Positions 60,925 through 64,000 of a stretch of 64,000 bases of DNA are shown here, one piece after another. Both the position numbers and the translations under genes were made by a program. Position 1 is the first letter of the stretch. Each line of letters begins with the position of its first letter. The notes below the pieces were generated by a model. It made no database searches, had not been told where the DNA came from, and saw nothing but the letters and a program-made list of their open reading frames with translations. Where the stretch lies: NCBI GenBank assembly GCA_019637355.1, contig JAHBVT010000001.1, positions 1,395,192-1,459,191 of the forward strand, read 5' to 3'. The stretch comes from Gemmatimonadaceae bacterium (lineage in GTDB: Bacteria > Gemmatimonadota > Gemmatimonadetes > Gemmatimonadales > Gemmatimonadaceae).

Positions 60925-61409
60925 CCACGCCCGTGCGAGTTGGCATCGGCTACGACTCGCACCGCTTCGTGGAGGGTCACGGCGTGCTACTCGGCGGCGT
61001 GTTGATTCCCGCCACCGTGCGCTGCACCGGTCATTCCGACGCCGATGCCGTCTGCCACGCCCTCACCGACGCCATCCTGGGCGGCGCTGGCCTCGGGGAC
61101 ATAGGCGAGATGTTTCCGGACACGAAGGCAGAGAATGCCGGCCGCGACAGCCTCGAGATGCTCCGCCTGGCCGTGGCGCGCGTCCGCGCCGCCGGTTGGG
61201 CCTGCGCACAGGCCGACCTGACCGTCATCGCGGAGTTCCCGAAGATCGGGCCGCACCGCGACGCCATCCGCGAAAAGCTCGGCGCCGCACTCGGCATCCC
61301 CGCCGCCGACGTGATGGTCAAGGGCAAGACCAACGAGAGTATGGGGTGGATCGGCCGGGGGGAGGGGATCGCGACAATCGCGGTCGCCACTCTGGTCCGT
61401 GCTGCCTAG
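60921..61409 (+). CDS. ispF: 2-C-methyl-D-erythritol 2,4-cyclodiphosphate synthase
   Basis: 162 aa from GTG 60921. Forms the cyclic diphosphate in the non-mevalonate pathway, which supplies the menaquinone side chain. GIGYDSHRF near residue 8 with metal-binding Asp and His, GHSDADAVCHALTDAILG near 38 and GKTNESMGWIGRGEGI near the end are diagnostic. Overlaps mqnC by four bases and the next gene by 11. Confidence 0.95.
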   Translation: MTTPVRVGIGYDSHRFVEGHGVLLGGVLIPATVRCTGHSDADAVCHALTDAILGGAGLGDIGEMFPDTKAENAGRDSLEMLRLAVARVRAAGWACAQADLTVIAEFPKIGPHRDAIREKLGAALGIPAADVMVKGKTNESMGWIGRGEGIATIAVATLVRAA

Positions 61410-62061
61410 CCTCTCCGCATTCCAGCCGGTGCTCGACCGGCTCGAAGGGCTCAGCGTCGGCTCTATGTACGTGGTGATGGGGGTGCTGGCCTTCTTGGAA
61501 GGCGCACTCCCTCCCATTCCCGGCGACGTCGCAGCGGCCTTTCTCGCCTTTCTCTCGGCGCGCGCCGGCGGACTCTGGTTGCCGACGACGCTGATCATCA
61601 CGACGGGCAGCGTCGGCGGCGCCTCGGTGCTCTGGTGGATCGGCAAGAGCTTTGGCGCCGAGTGGCTGACACACCAGCTGGGGCGGCTCGGTCTTGCCAA
61701 GAGCGAGCTGAAGGCCGAACGCGCCGAGCACCGCATCGAGGACGCCTACCGGCAGTACGGCTGGGTGGCGCTGTTTCTTAGCCGTTTCATCCCCGGCGTG
61801 CGGGCTATGGTGCCGATCGCCGCCGGCGCGATGCGGGTGCCGCTGTGGGAGACGCTCGGCATTATGTGGGTGTCCTCGCTGATGTGGTACAGCGTGCTGG
61901 TGTGGATCGCGATGCGCCTCGGCCGCGATTGGGAAGGCGTGAAGGCCGGGATGCAGCAGTTCGCGCAAGGCGCCGGACTCGGCGCGCTGGGCCTCGCCGT
62001 GATCCTCGGCATCGTCGGTTGGGTGCTCTGGCGCCGTCGCCGGCGGCTGCCGCCGCAGTAG
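61399..62061 (+). CDS. DedA-family (SNARE-associated/VTT) membrane protein
   Basis: 220 aa from GTG 61399. The VTT core is visible: FLEGALPPIPGDVAAAFLAF near residue 30 and FLSRFIPGVRAMVPIAAGAM near 130, with acidic and Arg residues important in DedA transport of undecaprenyl phosphate or phospholipids. Four to five hydrophobic segments. The C-terminus is Arg-rich. The exact lipid handled here is unknown. Confidence 0.87.
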   Translation: MLPSLSAFQPVLDRLEGLSVGSMYVVMGVLAFLEGALPPIPGDVAAAFLAFLSARAGGLWLPTTLIITTGSVGGASVLWWIGKSFGAEWLTHQLGRLGLAKSELKAERAEHRIEDAYRQYGWVALFLSRFIPGVRAMVPIAAGAMRVPLWETLGIMWVSSLMWYSVLVWIAMRLGRDWEGVKAGMQQFAQGAGLGALGLAVILGIVGWVLWRRRRRLPPQ

Positions 62062-62070
62062 ATTTTGCGG

Positions 62071-63003
62071 GTGAGCCGCACCAAGGCCCCCGCCATCCCT
62101 GACGACATCTCGCGGCGCTTCCTGCTGGAGCGCTTCGCCGAGTACCTGGAGCTTGAACTCGGCTCCAGCGCGCGCACGCGCGAAGCCTACCTGCGCGACG
62201 TCGGCCTGCTGGCGGCCTGGGCGACCGAGCGCCATCGCGTGACCGGCGCGCCCGCCCTCGAGGCGGCACACCTCCGCGAATGGGTCTACTCGCAGAAGGA
62301 TCAAGGGCGGGCCGCGACGACCATCAAGCGCCGCATCTCGGCGCTGCGCACCTGGTACCGCTTCCTGCTGGCCGAGGGCGTGGTAAAGGCCGACCCCAGC
62401 GAGAAGTTGGAGAGTCCGCGCGGCTGGCGGCGCCTACCCGACGTGCTGACGGTGCAGGAGGTCGAGCGGCTCATCGATGCCGTCTCGCTCGACGACGACT
62501 TGGCGTTCCGCGACCGGGCCTTGCTCGAGCTGGCCTACGGCGCCGGCCTGCGCGTGAGCGAGTGGTGCTCGCTCGAGGTGAAGGACGTGATGCTCGACGA
62601 GCTGGTGGTGCGCGTATTCGGCAAGGGCGGCAAGGAGCGGCTGGTGCCGATCGGGCGCAAGGCAGCCGGGGCGGTGGCGATGTACCTGCGCGAACTGCGG
62701 CCGCGCCTGGAGCAAGGGAAGGGGCAGAACCGACTGTTCCTGAACTCGCGCGGTCGCCCGTTGCAGCGGATGACGGCCTGGCTGACGCTCAAGAAGATCG
62801 TGGAGCGCAGCGGGCTGACGAAGCCCGTGACGCCGCATACCTTGCGACATTCCTTCGCGACGCACCTCTTGGAGGGCGGCGCGGACCTGCGAGCGGTGCA
62901 GGAGATGCTTGGGCACGCCGACATTTCGACCACGCAGCTGTACACGCACGTGGACCGGGAGCACCTGCGGCAGGTGCACCGGCAGTTTCATCCGCGGGGC
63001 TGA
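62071..63003 (+). CDS. xerD: Tyrosine recombinase XerC/XerD
   Basis: 310 aa from GTG 62071 (a TTG at 62065 would add two residues). Resolves chromosome dimers at dif. The N-terminal SAM-like domain has FAEYLELELGSSARTREAYLRD. The catalytic residues are Arg161 in GAGLRVSEW, His256 and Arg259 in HTLRHSFATHLLEGG, His282 in LGHADISTTQ and the nucleophile Tyr291 in LYTHV. Length matches a host Xer, not a phage integrase; C versus D is not certain, though HLLEGGADLRAVQEMLGH favours XerD. No dif site was recognised nearby. Confidence 0.87.
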   Translation: MSRTKAPAIPDDISRRFLLERFAEYLELELGSSARTREAYLRDVGLLAAWATERHRVTGAPALEAAHLREWVYSQKDQGRAATTIKRRISALRTWYRFLLAEGVVKADPSEKLESPRGWRRLPDVLTVQEVERLIDAVSLDDDLAFRDRALLELAYGAGLRVSEWCSLEVKDVMLDELVVRVFGKGGKERLVPIGRKAAGAVAMYLRELRPRLEQGKGQNRLFLNSRGRPLQRMTAWLTLKKIVERSGLTKPVTPHTLRHSFATHLLEGGADLRAVQEMLGHADISTTQLYTHVDREHLRQVHRQFHPRG

Positions 63004-63037
63004 CAACTTTTCGCGCGCCAGAGGTGTCTGTTCAGTA

Positions 63038-63622
63038 ATGCTCCTCGTCCTCGACAATTACGACTCCTTTACCTACAACCTCGTCCAGTACCTGGGCGAG
63101 TTTGGCGCCGAGCTGCACGTGGTGCGGAACGACCAGGTAACGCTGGACGAGGTTGCCTCGATGCGCCCGCAGGCCATCGTGCTCGGGCCTGGCCCCGGCA
63201 CCCCGGCCGACGCGGGCGTCACGGTACCCGTCATCCGGCGGTTCGGTGAAACGATTCCGATGCTCGGTGTCTGCCTGGGCCATCAAGCAATCGGCGAGGC
63301 GTATGGCGGCGAGGTCATCCGCGCCCCACGCGGCGTGATGCACGGCAAGACCTCACGGATCCGGCACGACGGCAGCGGGCTCTTCGCCGGCATCGACTCG
63401 CCGGCCGAAGTGATGCGCTACCACTCGCTCGTCGTGAAGCACCAGTCGTTGCCGGCGTCGCTGGAAGTCACGGCGACGGCCAGCGACGACCCCACGGAGA
63501 TCCACGCGTTGCGCCACCGCGAGCATCCGGTGTACGGGGTGCAGTTCCACCCGGAGTCCATCGGCACGGCGGCAGGCAAGCGGATGCTGCAGAACTTCCT
63601 CACCCTCGCAGGAGTCACCTGA
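63038..63622 (+). CDS. Anthranilate / aminodeoxychorismate synthase glutamine amidotransferase
   Basis: 194 aa from ATG 63038. The glutaminase component for anthranilate (TrpG) or 4-amino-4-deoxychorismate (PabA). LLVLDNYDSFTYNLVQYLGE, GPGPGTPADAG, nucleophile Cys79 in GVCLGHQAIGEAYGG and the His-Glu pair in VQFHPESIGT are intact. Assignment to trpG or pabA cannot be made without the partner subunit, which is not here. Stop and next ATG overlap (TGATG). Confidence 0.93.
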   Translation: MLLVLDNYDSFTYNLVQYLGEFGAELHVVRNDQVTLDEVASMRPQAIVLGPGPGTPADAGVTVPVIRRFGETIPMLGVCLGHQAIGEAYGGEVIRAPRGVMHGKTSRIRHDGSGLFAGIDSPAEVMRYHSLVVKHQSLPASLEVTATASDDPTEIHALRHREHPVYGVQFHPESIGTAAGKRMLQNFLTLAGVT

Positions 63623-64000
63623 TGCAGAAGTGGATCGCTGGGTTGGCCCTCGTCGCGGCCGCGAGCGCCTGCGGCGTCTCGGATAGCGGACGCGAGATCT
63701 CCGATATGCCGTGGCAGACCGCGGTGGACAGCACGGGCGACACGATCCAGGTGCGCATCACCGGTCCGGTGCCGGACGACCTCGTCCGCACGCTGGTGAC
63801 GGAGCTGGCCGTCGGCGAGACCGACGGCGAGGAGGAGTACACGTTCGGGCGCGTGGGGGCCGTGCTCGAGGGCCCAGGTGGGGGCCTCGTAGTCTACGAC
63901 GCCCACAATACGAGCGGTCTCATCCGCATCTACGACGGGGAGGGGAAGTACCTGCGCACTGTGGGGGCAAAGGGCTCGGGGCCGGGCGAGTACCAGCAAC
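63622..64000 (+). CDS. Beta-propeller lipoprotein, N-terminal part
   Basis: 126 residues before the window ends, no stop seen. A lipoprotein-like signal, WIAGLALVAAASAC, has its candidate lipidated Cys at residue 17. The rest has the pattern of 6-bladed NHL-like propellers: GRVGAVLEGPGGGLVVYDAH, RIYDGEGKYLRTVGAKGSGP and GEYQ. Such lipoproteins are abundant in Gemmatimonadota; their roles are mostly unknown. Confidence 0.7.
   Translation, partial: MQKWIAGLALVAAASACGVSDSGREISDMPWQTAVDSTGDTIQVRITGPVPDDLVRTLVTELAVGETDGEEEYTFGRVGAVLEGPGGGLVVYDAHNTSGLIRIYDGEGKYLRTVGAKGSGPGEYQQ

Noticed and set aside
62071-63003. Tyrosine recombinase as an integrase of a mobile element
   Set aside because: Length, motifs and position in a housekeeping cluster fit XerC/XerD, and there is no attachment site or phage gene beside it.

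Overview
The window is a high-GC (high 60s percent by sampling) bacterial chromosome segment, densely packed and mostly housekeeping. The gene set is menaquinone synthesis by the futalosine route, a 14-gene complex I operon, sdhCAB, TonB receptor, secreted S9 and zinc peptidases, beta-propeller lipoproteins and a UPF0182 membrane protein. It fits a Gemmatimonadota-like Gram-negative aerobe. That assignment is inference from gene content; there is no rRNA in the window.

Layout. 1-9703 (+): end of ispD, tsaC, a low-molecular-weight phosphatase, aroE, comF, the glycolytic block gap-pgk-tpiA, secG, carA, a HU-type DNA-binding protein and moaD-moaE-moaA. 9864-14248 (+): mdh and sdhCAB. 14290-30442 is the accessory part, almost all on the minus strand: a compositionally foreign nuclease-ATPase, an S9 peptidase, a metzincin-like zinc protease, dcd, an uncharacterised secreted protein, a truncated gene fragment, a propeller protein, a secreted pyrophosphatase-phytase fusion coupled to a TonB receptor, and an outer-membrane barrel-like protein. 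30682-45071 (+): nuoA to nuoN complete and in order. 45068-51591: phosphomannomutase, UPF0182, sucCD, ndk. 51736-57686: yceD-like, rpmF, plsX, fabH, fabD, fabG, acpP, fabF. 57694-64000: mqnE, mqnA, mqnC, ispF, dedA-like, xer, pabA/trpG and the start of a propeller lipoprotein.

The genes combine into an aerobic respiratory core: malate and succinate dehydrogenases, succinyl-CoA synthetase and complex I reduce menaquinone made by mqnA/C/E. A type II fatty-acid synthase cluster sits next to it. Many genes overlap by GTGA, ATGA or TGATG junctions, so translational coupling is common.

Main discoveries. (1) The tetranucleotide CATG is almost absent: four copies seen by eye in about 61.5 kb. Codons before Met switch from the usual C ending to T. 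(2) One gene, 14290-16740, breaks this rule with six CATG and lower GC. It encodes an HsdR-N-like PD-(D/E)xK nuclease domain joined to a P-loop ATPase, a candidate single-gene defence system. (3) A secreted protein fuses an intact family I inorganic pyrophosphatase to a beta-propeller phytase, and its start codon overlaps the stop of a TonB receptor gene. (4) Related intergenic hairpin repeats recur through the window; one is translated as the C-terminal tail of MqnE. (5) MqnE has a Cx5Cx2C radical-SAM motif instead of Cx3Cx2C. No tRNA, rRNA, CRISPR array or insertion sequence was seen, and no gene-free stretch exceeds 300 bases.
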